Of a stretch of DNA of 64,000 nt, positions 1 through 11,026 are shown one piece after another (position 1 is the first letter of the stretch; every line of letters starts with the position of its first letter). The stretch is taken from the NCBI RefSeq assembly GCF_026914185.1, contig NC_070569.1, positions 1,798,001 through 1,862,000 on the forward strand. The letters run 5' to 3'. The notes below the pieces were generated by a model. The model ran no database searches. It saw only the letters and a list, made by a program, of their open reading frames with translations, and was not told the origin of the DNA. This DNA comes from Puccinia triticina. Its lineage: Eukaryota > Basidiomycota > Pucciniomycetes > Pucciniales > Pucciniaceae. Position numbers and translations under genes: made by a program.

Positions 1-503
1 GATCACTTGATCCTATTTATTGGCACGCTTGACGCTTGGCTGGAATCTATTGCATCGTGCGTCTTCCCTTTCCCTCCATTGCTTTGACCTTCCTGGGCAG
101 AATTCTTGATGGTACTCATGTCTCACCTTGGCACTAACATATTTGGCCGTTCTGTTTTTTCAGGACAAAACTAGTATGTTAAGCCCAGTTTGACCCCATA
201 ACCAATCCACAATTCTTGGCCGGGGGGAGGCCTCTAGCCTAGCTCACGTGTGCGCAGGGGCTAGGCTACAAGACTTGCTTTACAATTTCCTCAGGTGCAC
301 AGACCTGCACTTCCGGTAACAGAGCATGACTGTGACCCCCAAGCCCCGTAGGGGATTGGGATTTGTTTTCCCCCCTCGAGCCCAACTTCATCAACAAAAG
401 TCTTCACGCTACCCATTTCAATATTTTCTTCCTTCACTAATCACACAGACAACCTCCTTGAGACTCAGGCAATAAGGCTGTGCCCCAAAAGCGGGGTTCA
501 GGT
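1..503. other. Unassigned left flank
   Basis: No coding region is recognisable here. The short reading frames have no family resemblance. The stretch ends at the 5-bp target duplication (catgc, 504-508) of the Copia element. It contains GC-rich words (ggccggggggaggcc near 220) and a run 'tgccccaaaagcggggt' that resembles the hairpin-like 'atgccccaaaccccagggca' just beyond the other side of the Copia insertion near 13903, so both flanks may belong to one older repeat. That last point is inference. Confidence 0.4.
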
Positions 504-508
504 CATGC

Positions 509-1239
509 TGTTGAAACTCGTTGTGACATGTCTCCCTTGACTCGCGCCATTGCTCGCGCCATTGCTCCGCGCTCTTTACACTGCGGCGCAACAACCTCGA
601 TCTCATCAAACTAAACCTAATCTCTCAGCGTATCTTACTCTTCAAGATTGCTAGTGGTTCCTCATCGACTCTCAAACTTTAATCATCTGTCACCACTCTC
701 AACCGAACTCAACATTACTTGTCAATCATCCTTGCGCCTCTCCTCAAACAAGATCAAGACTTCAAGACACTCACAGCGTCAACAACTTCCCGCCGACAAG
801 TCTCCGCAAAGCTTTAGCTAGGCCCGCCTGTATATATAGCTTGCAACTTGGTGAGAAATGCGACCCTGCGTTTCCCGAAGACTCTCTTTGATTGGCTCAA
901 CTTTACTAACTTCATTCTCCCATAGTCATTTTCCTTAGATCTTTGCGCACTTTCTTCCTTGACTTATACTGTTGTCCTTACTTTCTATCTGGGTTTGTTC
1001 TCTTATTCATTGTCTATATCATTCATCTACCACCGACAACTAATCTTCAATCTCAAACATTCAGCTCAACAACAGTACTTGTCTAAATCTTTACTCTCAG
1101 TTGTTCTTCCACAGATAGCCATCTGTCTCAGGGTTTGTTTCTTTATCTTCTCTTCTACTTATATTACCCATTGTTTTCTTACAGTCAATTCTGTTAGTTT
1201 TTGGTCTTTTTGCTCTGAAATACAGTCTCAGGTTCTTTA
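509..1239 (+). repeat. Copia-1 5' LTR
   Basis: Begins TGTTGAAACTCG and matches the 3' LTR (12087-13862 minus its insertion) almost base for base. A TATA-like tatatatag at 829-837 sits in a plausible U3 position and is also present in the right copy near 13455. The 95-codon reading frame at 959-1246 lies wholly inside the LTR and recurs at 13582, so it is not a gene. Confidence 0.88.
829..837 (+). promoter_or_regulatory. TATA-like box in Copia-1 LTR
   Basis: The word tatatatag lies about 320 bp into the LTR and is conserved in the 3' LTR. A TATA box at this place would direct transcription of the retrotransposon RNA. This is a motif-level call only. Confidence 0.4.
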
Positions 1240-1277
1240 CGATTAACAGTCAAAACCCCAGAGACCGATCCACCTTT

Positions 1278-2756
1278 ATGTCCAGCGGCGATAACCCTGC
1301 TAAACCTCAACCAAGCTCTACCGCTGTCTTCAAAGACCAAAAACCTGTTTTGACAACTGCTTCATTTATGGACGGAATTCATAACTCTCTCATCAAGACT
1401 GTTGTCGAAGGGATTCCACTTCTGTCAATGGACAACTATACCTTATGGCAACAACGTACTTCAAATTTTCTTGATGTAGTTAAACTCAAAACCGATCTCA
1501 CCAGTCCTACCGGTGTTCTCAGCCCTGACAACAATGTCTATCTCAAGGCAATATTGGTAGTTAAACTTGAATCTTCCGTCCAAGCTAATGTTGTGAACTC
1601 AGCAAACGAGAACAACGCTCTATTGATCTGGAGCGCTATTGTCAAATTTTTCGCCTCCAATCAAACTTCGAACAAATCTCAGGTGTTCCAGTCATTCTTA
1701 AGGGCTCCATACACTCCTAGCGATGTATCTGGATTCATCACTGCCATGAAGACTTTTCAAACTCAGCTCATTGAAGTCAAATGGTTGTTCTCGGATGATG
1801 CGTTGGGCCATATGATTTTTCACAAGTTCCCTGCCGATATGAATGACATAGTTAATCAAATCACTCATTCCGACAAAGAACCATCAATTGATGTCGTCTT
1901 TGAGCATCTCAGGATTCACGAACACAACTCGGAAATTTGTGCTAGTTCCAGTGGATCAAAATCAAATCCTATAACTTTATACACTGACGAAGCAAAGAGA
2001 TTTCGCAAGAAGTATCATAATCCCAAAGCTGATCATCCGAAGGAAAACTTCTGGAAGCTTTATCCCAACAAGCGAACCAAACACTTCAAGAAACTAGCCG
2101 CTCAGAAGAACAAGTCTTCCGTCAGTAGTTTTCACTCATCCCTATCCAAATCTCCACATCTTTTCATCGTGGATTCGGGATCATCTGCTCACATGACTTC
2201 GAATTATCATCTATTTCACAATATAGAGCTCAAAGAACTAGGCTGCGTTCAAACAAGCTCCTCTGCAGATCAACTCAAAATAAAAGGGATAGGGTCGATT
2301 CGGCTTAAAAACAAACTCGGGGAATTTTTTCTAGATCATGTTCTCTACATTCCAGACATAGTTTTAAACCTGCTATCAGTTCGCTGCCTCTTGCTTCAAA
2401 ACTACATTTTTCATTTCAACAAAAACTCATTTCAAATCCTGAAAAATAATGAAGTCGCAATGAAAGGCAACTACATTGGTAATCTTCCTAGTCTCAAATT
2501 TGAGAACATTGAGCACTCATCCCATCTGTCTTCAGCAGAATTTCTTCATAAGTCTCTCAGACACGTAAGCTATCACCAATTGAGAAAGAAGCTAGGCATT
2601 CCTCTGAAAATCCTAAGCAACTGTGAATCATGCGCCTTGGGGAAAATCACTATAGCCTCCTTCAAATCGAATCACAAGCCAGCTTCTAAACCGTTTGAAG
2701 AGCTTCATTTTGATCTGATTGGACCGATATGGCCTGCATCTCATGAAGGACATTGA
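1278..2756 (+). pseudogene. Copia-1 Gag-protease-integrase N-terminus (492 codons)
   Basis: Starts at the first ATG after the LTR. Residues about 50-230 resemble the Copia Gag helical domain (tryptophan-rich 'YTLWQQRTSNFLDVV' onward). Around residue 245 is the place of the zinc knuckle, but the cysteines are largely gone ('KKYHNPKADHPKENFWKLYP'). The aspartic protease motif DSGSSAHMT lies near residue 300, and the GAG-pre-integrase segment with its HxxxxH...CxxC remnant (SLRHVSYHQL, CESCALGK) lies near residues 430-460. The frame ends at TGA 2754, just inside the integrase core (IGPI...EGH*), and the same frame continues the integrase beyond it, so this is an internal nonsense mutation rather than a true end. 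Confidence 0.82.
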
Positions 2757-4104
2757 TACATTCTTACGGTTCTAGACAGTTGTACTTGATTCTGCGCGGC
2801 CATCCCAATAAAAAGCAAGAGTGACACTCCCAATACTATCTCCTATCTAGTCGATATTGAAGCCAAAAGATTTGAATATTATCCGTCTATCTTTCATTCG
2901 GACAGAGGCTCTGAATTTCTTAATACCAGCTTGAGGGAATACTGCATTGCTCATCTAATAAAGCAACAAACCTCTGATGCCTATACACCTCAGCAAAACG
3001 GGTTGGCTGAACACTTCAATTGGACGATTCTCGAATCCATGAGAACTATACTTCAAGATTCTGGAATAGATGGGAAATATTGGAGTGAAATTGCTCAAGT
3101 CAGCTCCTTGACACTCAATCAGATTCCGACTCACCGCTCAAAGCTATCTCCATTTGAACTTTTCAAAAATCAAAGCTTACCGCTCAGCTACTTTTATCCT
3201 TTAGGAATTCGAGTCTCCTACCTTCTGCTCCCTGAACAGTCATTCTCAAAACTCAAACCAAAAGGAAGAATTGGAATACTCATTGGGTTCACTGATGAAC
3301 TTCAACCTAATCGCATCCTATCAGACGAAGGAAAAATCATAGACACAAAAAATGTGAAGTTTCTCGACTACAAACCTCCTGAAAACAAGAGTTCTGATTG
3401 GGATATTGCAATTCAAGACGACAAACCTCCTGAGGAAATCAACACTTCAGATATTTCTCCTCAAGATGAAGAAGACACTCCTTCTAGCGCTGAAGATCTG
3501 TCGGATGAAAGCAATGATGAGATAGCAGCTAGCTTAAATCCTGAAACCGATGTCGGACGCACTCTCCGAGATTGTACTCTTCAAGTCAAACCTTCCAAGT
3601 ACTCATATCTGTCCTCCGATCCAACCTCATTCAAAAACGCCATGAAATCGACTGAAAAAGATCAATGGTCAAAAGCGGTGAATGAAGAGCTTGATAACAT
3701 TGAACATCATGAAGTATGGGAGGACAAATTTGAAACTCCGGATTCATTCTTACGGACTCTATGGATCTTTAAAACTAAACCCGCCACTCTGTCGGCAGAA
3801 GAAAGAAAAAAGGCTCAATTATGTATTCAAGGTTTCCTCCAGAAAGAAGGCGAAGACTATGGGAACACCTTCGCACCGACTGGAAAATTCACCACTTTGC
3901 TTATAATTTTGATGTTTGCAATTGATAAGAAACTTCCGATACAACAATTTGATGTCAAAAGCGCGTTTTTATACGGTCCACTTCAAGAAAAGTTGTATAT
4001 CAAAACTCCGGAGGGCTCGAAGAGGAAGGCACCATTTCTAAGACTCAAGAAATCGCTCTACGGACTCAAACAGGCACCCGCAAATTGGTATGAAACGTTA
4101 ACGG
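2757..4104 (+). pseudogene. Copia-1 integrase core and RT N-terminal half
   Basis: In the same frame as the upstream Gag-protease. It reads through the integrase core (ILTVLDSCT, then HSDRGSEF and QQNGLAE, i.e. the D,D(35)E region) with a second TGA at about 2787 where Arg is expected. A Glu/Asp-rich linker follows (about 3400-3540), then the Copia RT start (DNIEHHEVWE, IQGFLQKEG, FDVKSAFLYG, KSLYGLKQAPANW). The RT stops abruptly at 4104, where the gag-protease LTR element was inserted, and resumes at 11027. The expected FAPTGK and VKSAF motifs are intact. Confidence 0.82.
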
Positions 4105-4628
4105 TGTGGTAGACGGAAAAGTGGAAAAATAAAAAGTTTTTCTATGCCACATAATTACTCATCCTAGGCCTCAAGATACCATCAAATGGACCCCAGAAAT
4201 GAATTATACGGCCAATTTCACCCCTAGTCACCACTGGAAGTGCCCCTGGACCCCCTCTAGTGTGGAAGTTACCCCTCATGGACACCTATCACACGGCCAG
4301 CCCCAGTTTTTCACCCAGAACTCACAAGTCACCCAACACTCATCCACACTCAAATCCTAAAACCCTTATAAAAATAAATCAAACCTTTCAACAACAATTC
4401 AACCCTTATAACAACAATCCAAACCCTTATAACAAAGTAATTAAAACACTTACACGTTGCCAGTCAAACAGATTTCATCTGGAACAGACCAGACCTATCA
4501 CTTAATAAAACTTGCCAAGCTGAGCTTGGTGGGTCTTGTTGACTGATAACAGAAGGGCAGAGCTTGCAACTCCATCATACCCTTCACCATTCAGCAAAAG
4601 GGTTTCATTACCACTTTTGAGTCTTACA
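4105..4628 (+). repeat. GP-1 5' LTR (524 bp)
   Basis: Identical in length to 10503-11026 and about 99% identical. It starts TGTGGTAGACGG and ends TCTTACA. The primer-binding region would start at 4629 (agggagtccccaatg); I do not recognise the tRNA. Confidence 0.9.
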
Positions 4629-5228
4629 AGGGAGTCCCCAATGTGATCGGATAATCTTGTTTGATCAACAACATTTCAACCAAAGAAAACCAGAAACCAT
4701 TGTCTACGGATCTCAACCTCAAGCAGCGATAGGAATCAAATTCGTCAAACAAATCTATAACACTCAGCGGCATATTCAGTTATTCTGTTGACAACTAGCC
4801 AATTAATTAGGAACCATCCAAGGAACTGATTACAAACCTCTGAAAAGAAAACGTGTAACCACCGGATCTGAAAAGAGACTCTTGAAGAAATCAGCCAGTT
4901 ATAAAACCTTAAGAAGGGCAAGAGTAAGACCTGAAGAATTTGGATAACTAGGAACCTGGTAGAAGAGAGCTCCGGAATCATTCAAAGGAAGCAGCTGCTT
5001 GTAAGACCTCAAGAAGGGCAAGAGTAAGACCTGAAGAATTTGGATAAGCAGATACTGTTAGAAGAAGTTTCCCAGGACGGTAAAGTTATTTTAGATATTA
5101 GAAAGAAACCCCCAATTTGCCCTGGTAAAGAAACCAGAGACCATATATTATTGTTTCTTTTTCAGAGCACAGTAACAGTTAACGAACAATTGTCATATTA
5201 AGAAAACTAGGATTCAACAAGAATCAAC

Positions 5229-6059
5229 ATGAGTTTACCCTTCAGTACATTAGAAATGGGAGAAGGATTTGCTTCAAGTACCCCTTTAAGGAACAGACCA
5301 TTGGCAGGAACTTCAGGATTACTTTGGCCAAGCGATGCCACGAACAATCCACCACCACCACCAAGGAAAGACAAAGGAAAGGGTCCAGAAAATAACTTCA
5401 GAGATCCTGCTGAAGAAGAAATGTCAGATTCAGATGAAACTCAAAATAACCCTCCAAGAAATAATACCCCAAGACAACAACCAACCGGTTATGGTATTCA
5501 TAACACTGAAAACAACCAAGAAAATATGTATCATCCTCATTTCCAACAACAACAACAACAACCTCAAATTCCAGTTCGGCAACCTCAGCCAATATACGTC
5601 TATTCCCAACCTGAGCACTCAAACAAACCTAACATCATCAGGAACAAAGAAGGGCTTTACTATGATGGGAGTTGGTTCATGAAGTTTCTACATTGGTTTG
5701 AACGGGTAGCCTATGGGTATGGTGCCACGGATCGTGATAAAGCAATTCAGATACAACAGTTTATACAAACAGAAGAACTGAAGTGCGAACTCGAGAAAAT
5801 GGAGGGGTATGAAGAATACGACTGGACCAAGCTGCAAGCTGACATGGTCAAAACCTGGGGCGAGTTAGATAACACCATTATGTACACCACAGAAGACCTC
5901 ATAAAACTGGCCAAGCAGCAATCAAAGTCAGGAATCTCAACTTATCAAGAATACAAAGAATATCTGGGAAAATTCACCAAAATTCTCAAGTACCTAGTCA
6001 AAAACAAACATGTTAGCAAGAAAGACAAAGCTGGGGAGCAACTCGCCCACAAACTATAA
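5229..6059 (+). CDS. Gag-like protein of GP-1 (276 codons)
   Basis: The ATG lies about 600 bp after the LTR, in a leader without other long frames. Residues 1-135 are low complexity: Pro/Asn/Gln rich with a Gln run near residue 110. From about 140 a helical domain follows (GLYYDGSWFMKFLHWFERVA, then YDWTKLQADMVKTWGELDN, and STYQEYKEYLGKFTKIL), with the spacing of Ty3/gypsy-type Gag capsids. A comparable domain occurs in the second gag-protease element (32322 onward). It stops with TAA at 6057. The zinc knuckle continues in another frame at 6136, so either a frameshift is used or the reading frame has been damaged in the short 6060-6135 gap. Confidence 0.65.
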   Translation: MSLPFSTLEMGEGFASSTPLRNRPLAGTSGLLWPSDATNNPPPPPRKDKGKGPENNFRDPAEEEMSDSDETQNNPPRNNTPRQQPTGYGIHNTENNQENMYHPHFQQQQQQPQIPVRQPQPIYVYSQPEHSNKPNIIRNKEGLYYDGSWFMKFLHWFERVAYGYGATDRDKAIQIQQFIQTEELKCELEKMEGYEEYDWTKLQADMVKTWGELDNTIMYTTEDLIKLAKQQSKSGISTYQEYKEYLGKFTKILKYLVKNKHVSKKDKAGEQLAHKL

Positions 6060-6135
6060 TAGACAAGGTCCCTAAGACAAACAGGACTTTTCACGTGGTA
6101 CCCCTTGGCCAATCACTCCCCAATATGAGAATCCG

Positions 6136-7407
6136 TTGTGTTTCTACTGTTCACGAGATGGTCACTTAACGTATCGATGCCCGGAGCTGGCAAAAGACAA
6201 AGAACAGGGGCTAGTAAGCCGTCGGGGTAAAGACTACTTTCTACCAGATGGACAACAAATACCATTTGTACCTTCAAGGCCAATACGGACAGTGGTTGCA
6301 GGGGCATCAGCTGACCCCAAGATGCAAGAAGCAATCAGAGCCCTGGCGGAATCACGGCAACAAGGAAATGGTAACACCCCAACAATGAAAGCCTCAGTAC
6401 AAACCATCCATTGGAGCCCTCCTACTCTAGGAGCCGAGAACTTCATAAGAGCCCATCCTATCACTAGGTCAGAAGCTCAGAAGGGTAGACAAGGGGTCAG
6501 GATCCAAGAACCAGAGCGCAAAGCCATGGATATTGATCATGAAGAGGAGGAATCAGATAACACTCCAAAGGACACTCCAAAAAGGACACCTGAGAAAGTT
6601 TGGAGCCAAGAGCGGGTACCAACAATCCTAAAGAAGGACTCGCCTGAGGAAGCACTACTACAGGACTTGGATAATGTGAAAATCCCTACCACTTTTGCAC
6701 AGCTAACGACAATATCCCCCCTGTACGCAGAGAAAGTCATAGCCAGGTTGCAGGAACGCCTCCCCAGAAAAAGCACTTCTACAACTTATATTAAGACAGA
6801 GGCAACTAACATAGCAGCACCAATGACCATACCTGCGGAAGATGAAGACCTCTCAGATCCCTGCTACTACAGTTGTGCCCTGGGATATGTAACTGCAGAA
6901 GTTGGGGGAGAAAAAGTAGACTTCATGGTGGATTCAGGATCCATGGTCAATGTCATTGCTCGATCGGTAGTGGAAGATTTAGCGCTGGAGTCAGTAATAG
7001 TGAACATACCAATGCAAGGTGTGGGTGGAGCCAGATGCGACATAACAGGAGGAGTGGAAAACTGTTCAATACAAATTGGTCGATTCTCCGGGCCAGCGCA
7101 TCTTTTCATATCACCAAAGGCTCAAGATTGCATTCTAGGACAACCTTTCCTCTTTGACCATGGATGTACCTTGGAATACCATGAAACAGGAGAAACACTC
7201 ACTGCCCAGGGAAGCAAAGGGAGACGAATTTCAGTACCGTTGGCACAAACTGGGCAAGGAAGAGGCTGGGATAATCGGAAAAACCTTAGTACAAATGTCA
7301 TCAGGCCTGCTCCTCCATTGGATCCGCTTCAAGAGGAAGGCGAAGAACATTGCATGTTCAAAAAGAAATCAACTCAGCATTTTTTAGGACTTCCGGTGGC
7401 CATCTAG
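6136..7407 (+). CDS. Zinc knuckle and aspartic protease of GP-1 (423 codons)
   Basis: Opens at once with a CCHC nucleocapsid knuckle (CFYCSRDGHLTYRC, residues 2-15). Then comes a block 'KDYFLPDGQQIPF' that has a close counterpart in the other gag-protease element (NNFFLPNGALIPF), so it is a shared family feature. A low-complexity linker follows. An aspartic protease domain lies at about residues 250-370: MVDSGSMVNVI (catalytic DSG), and a C-terminal ILGQPFLF corresponding to the ILG flap region. The catalytic triplet is intact. It processes element Gag if translated. The start is taken from the frame; translation probably depends on frameshifting from Gag. Confidence 0.7.
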   Translation: MCFYCSRDGHLTYRCPELAKDKEQGLVSRRGKDYFLPDGQQIPFVPSRPIRTVVAGASADPKMQEAIRALAESRQQGNGNTPTMKASVQTIHWSPPTLGAENFIRAHPITRSEAQKGRQGVRIQEPERKAMDIDHEEEESDNTPKDTPKRTPEKVWSQERVPTILKKDSPEEALLQDLDNVKIPTTFAQLTTISPLYAEKVIARLQERLPRKSTSTTYIKTEATNIAAPMTIPAEDEDLSDPCYYSCALGYVTAEVGGEKVDFMVDSGSMVNVIARSVVEDLALESVIVNIPMQGVGGARCDITGGVENCSIQIGRFSGPAHLFISPKAQDCILGQPFLFDHGCTLEYHETGETLTAQGSKGRRISVPLAQTGQGRGWDNRKNLSTNVIRPAPPLDPLQEEGEEHCMFKKKSTQHFLGLPVAI

Positions 7408-8396
7408 GGAGTAGCTCGCTTCAGCTAGTCAAGCGTGTTATGTCTCGGACACCGGTTTTCTTAGACTGGCTCAGATCTGTTTGTGTAAAATACTTTCAAA
7501 AGACATCAAGACAAACAGCCGTGTTGCTGTTCAAACTCTTCTCAGTCAAAAAGAACATCCTTATTATGTTTTTTAAACTGTTAAAATTCTGCAGTGCCAT
7601 GAAGAAAGGCTTACCATTAAGATCCATTTCCAAAGGCATATCTGATTCCAAACCAGGTTTTTCCATCAACACCACAAGGATAAATCAACCAGATAAGGAC
7701 CGGCAGCAAATAGGAAAGTTACTCTCCAATGGGCTGGGATCACTGTTTCAGGAGAAATTATGTCAAAGCTGGAAGGAGGGGAGTTTATGGTGCATGACAA
7801 AGTACAAACCTGTGGCCAAGAAACCTACAGCCAGGATTACTGAAGAGCGCCTGAAGGTAGTTAACTTTGGACCAAAAGGATGGCTTTGGGAGGAAGAACT
7901 GAAACTCAACAAGCACCTCTTTAAACCTCACTTGGATCAACAAGAAGAAATTTTCAACAAACTGTCCCTTCAAGCCCCAGGACCCACAGATACAGACCCT
8001 GGAGAAAATGAAGGCAAGACTATCAGTATATGCAACCCAAGTATTAGTACTACTACAGATCTCAACCAAACAGACTCACAAAATCTAATCAGCCCAAATC
8101 CAATCTGTACATCCTCTGAAGACATTTTTATCTTGCCGCCTGCGTCGGTACCACCAGATATTAGCTCAACAAAAACAAATTCCAAACACAATGAATACCA
8201 TTCAGAACCTAAAAAAGAATTGAAAGGATCAATCAATGATCTATATCATCTTGAATCACAAAGGAATCAATTTATTTGCTTATTTTACTCACTCAGGAAG
8301 CTCCTGGTTCAACCGTCACTGAAGATTCCGCCCGACCGCTTTGGACAACTTCAGACACACTTCAACCGCCCAAGGCTCCTTGTTGGAATTGGTTAA
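7408..8396 (+). pseudogene. Truncated pol-leader region of GP-1 with KYKPVAKK block
   Basis: The frame open from 7350 to 8396 contains 'EGSLWCMTKYKPVAKKPTAR' near 7785. The same block (FTTKYKPVARKMRPVNQA) occurs downstream of the protease in the second gag-protease element near 42130. In autonomous basidiomycete gypsy elements a comparable block lies just before the RT; that statement is from memory. Here it runs into Ser/Thr/Asn-rich sequence with no RT motifs, and the frame ends at 8394. I read it as the residue of a pol gene lost by deletion; a new short protein is the alternative. Confidence 0.45.
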
Positions 8397-10502
8397 ACAA
8401 TTATCATTTTTCTCTTTTCTAAATCATCACAAACAGATATCAGCTCTAAATCGTGAAACTCTTGGGGCTTAAATCTTTCAAGTTGGGGGAGGAACTCACA
8501 TTCTTTCAAAAAGTCACTCTTTTATCACCGTCCTCCCACCATAAATCTCATAGTACACAATTCAGAATATCTCAAAAGTCTATGGAAACCTCCAACCAAA
8601 TCTACCTCCTCAGCAAGAGTTTAAAGTGCTCATCAACACTTGTTTTTAAAAAAAAACCACACTCTTTTTACTTTTTTTTCTTTCTTACAAATAACTCACT
8701 TTCTTTGAGGTTGAGGACAACCTGATAAGTTGGGGGAGGGGGCTTTCATTTCATTTTTGGGTTCAGATTTTTTTCAATTTTTTCGGCTGGATTGAGGAAA
8801 ATGTTGAAGAACAGTCTGAACAAGGCTTGTTAATCTATTACAACTAGGTGTATTCATAACTGAAAATAGACGCCGGATATACTCAAAAATCAAACAATGA
8901 GGAACGCTTGGACAGGGGTTTGAACCCGCGACGGGGTCCGGGGAGCTCAGACGGTGACGCGGGGCAATAATGTACCGGCAAAAGAAAGTCTTCTCAGCCG
9001 ACCGACCCGATTCCAAGGCCCGCTGAGCCATTCAAACGGTTCCAACCGTTGTTGGGTCTATTGGTTCCAGGCTGGTGTGGTAGTCTCAGCCCGATATAAA
9101 GACAAAGGTCCATCCATGATCAGGATGGGGATTTGTGCGCACAAACCCGGCGAGCAGAAGTAACAGTATATTTACGGGTCAGCGACACTGTAGTAGGGGA
9201 ACGATCTAAATAACAAGAGATGTACACAACGCGAGGTCTCAGAAGAGGCTCCTCGGTTCCTCAAAGGGTAAGGAGTAGGGGAGAAATAGGTATACTGGAC
9301 GAATGGGAGTGAGATGGTGGTTGAGGACAGAAAAATCCAGCAGAGAGGGGGGAGGTCTTTTATACCCTACCGGGTTCAGCGGGGACTCACCGGTCAATAT
9401 ATAGCCCTCTTAAACCACTCCCAGACTTGCCAAAAAGAATCAAACGACCTACTCATTGGAAGGCGAGCATGTCGTTCGACTCGGCCCGTAACAATTCTAG
9501 ATGGAACTGAGCAAAAAGAAGAGAGAAAGATAACAGACGGTCGTCAGTCTCACCTTCTTAGCGCCGGCGAAAAAAAAAGAAAAGAAAGATCTTTACTCAC
9601 CGTAGAGTATGGGCTATTGAGTCCAGAAGGCGAAGCTGTCCGTGGCGGTGGTACGAGAAGCGCTGTCGAAGTGAAAACAGGGCTGTCAGCTGTCAGATCT
9701 TGCATACACAAATGATTTCTTTTTTTTGTATTCTTTGGAACCAAGAAAGAATGGGCCCCAAGTCAAAAGACCCACCAGCAGAACGGAAAAAGAACCCACC
9801 TCATATGACGAAAGTGGTCCAAGGTGAAGAGAGTCGACTTGAGAATTGAAGCCCTCATTGAGCACCGGTGACATAGTCGAAGAGGTCGGAAGATTGGCAA
9901 AGTCAAAGGGCAGGTTGCTGGCAGAGAACATATAGATCCTCCCCCCTACGGCGTAAAGCCGATATATGTACATACGCATACCCCGTGGCGGGGTAGGGAG
10001 TAAACACTCGAGACCAAACGGGAGTTTGGACGGGCAGGCATGATCAGCACTGTGTACCCGGGCCCCAAGCCCGACCAACCAATCATCAGGGGCGGGGTCG
10101 AGTCCCCGATCACTACTCGTACACCGAGGCGCGCGGCTTCAAAAGCGCGCACCCTAAGGCGTTAGAGCAACAGCTGCGGCCGCCACCACAGCACAAGCAG
10201 CACCACTGCGCAACTGCGCAACTGCAGACTGCGGACTGCGCGCAGCACTTTGACTCCCAGAACCAACAAAAAGTTCTTGTCAAGAAAAATCCCAAAATTG
10301 ACAAAAATCAATTTTTTGGCCAATTTTCACCCTGCGCAGCCTTTCAAGCCATGTGGCCCATGCAGAAGACGTCAAAATGGCCAATTCTCCAAGGATCCTG
10401 CAAATCACCACCTAAATTCACCATTTCACAGGTTCAAAAGTTTACAGAAAGCACTTTTCACATCAAAAATTGTCTGGGGACAGACAATAAGTTGGGGGAG
10501 GA
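8397..10502. other. Long non-coding internal region of GP-1
   Basis: About 2.1 kb between the last frame and the 3' LTR with no recognisable gene. Two short purine-rich 'ttgggggagg' words occur at about 8483 and 8731, echoing the polypurine tract at 10492. Base composition changes from AT-rich to GC-rich near 8890 and back near 10260, suggesting an acquired block. A tRNA-like segment lies at its left edge (separate entry). Short CTG/CAG-type runs occur near 10170-10240. Confidence 0.5.
8918..9033 (-). ncRNA. tRNA-like Pol III promoter segment (A and B box)
   Basis: Read on the minus strand, TGGCTCAGCGGG at about 9019-9030 matches the tRNA A-box consensus. About 100 bp further on, GGGTTCAAACCCC at about 8918-8930 matches the B-box/T-loop. 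The order and strand are correct for an internal Pol III promoter. The T-stem and acceptor stem pair poorly, so it is not a convincing tRNA gene; a tRNA-derived SINE head or pseudo-tRNA is more likely. It lies at the start of the GC-rich block within GP-1. Confidence 0.35.
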
Positions 10503-11026
10503 TGTGGTAGACGGAAAAGTGGAAAAATAAAAAGTTTTTCTATGCCACATAATTACTCATCCTAGGCCTCAAGATACCATCAAATGGACCCCAGAAATGA
10601 ATTATACGGCCAATTTCACCCCTAGTCACCACTGGAAGTACCCCTGGACCCCCTCTAGTGTGGAAGTTACCCCTCATGGACACCTATCACACGGCCAGCC
10701 CCAGTTTTTCACCCAGAACTCACAAGTCACCCAACACTCATCCACACTCAAATCCTAAAACCCTTATAACAATAAATCAACCCTTTTAACAACAATTCAA
10801 TCCTTATAACAACAATCCAAACCCTTATAACAAAGTAATTAAAACACTTACACGTTGCCAGTCAAACAGATTTCATCTGGAACAGACCAGACCTATCACT
10901 TAATAAAACTTGCCAAGCTGAGCTTGGTGGGTCTTGTTGACTGATAACAGAAGGGCAGAGCTTGCAACTCCATCATACCTTTCACCATTCAGCAAAAGGG
11001 TTTCATTACCACTTTTGAGTCTTACA
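10503..11026 (+). repeat. GP-1 3' LTR (524 bp)
   Basis: Starts directly after the purine tract gttgggggagga and ends at TCTTACA before the target duplication acgg (11027-11030). It is the same length as the 5' LTR with only scattered substitutions, for example in the block of cccttataac words near 10760-10830. Confidence 0.9.

Larger units (their letters stand above)
4105..11026 (+). mobile_element. Non-autonomous LTR element GP-1 (gag-CCHC-protease, no RT/IN)
   Basis: A 6,922-bp insertion bounded by two 524-bp LTRs (TGTGGTAGACGG...TCTTACA) that differ at only about six positions by my count, with target duplication acgg (4101-4104 and 11027-11030; possibly 5 bp). A purine tract (gttgggggagga) precedes the 3' LTR. 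Internal coding capacity is a Gag-like frame, a CCHC knuckle plus aspartic protease frame, and a third frame with a short KYKPVAKK block. No RT YxDD, RNase H or integrase motif was found in any frame of the 3 kb that follow. It is younger than its Copia-1 host and must move using enzymes from elsewhere. Confidence 0.8.

Noticed and set aside
959..1246. 95-codon hydrophobic frame, repeated at 13582-13899
   Set aside because: Both copies lie inside the Copia-1 LTRs; the frame is a shared by-product.
8918..9033. A functional tRNA gene
   Set aside because: A and B boxes are present but acceptor and T stems do not pair properly; kept only as a tRNA-like segment.
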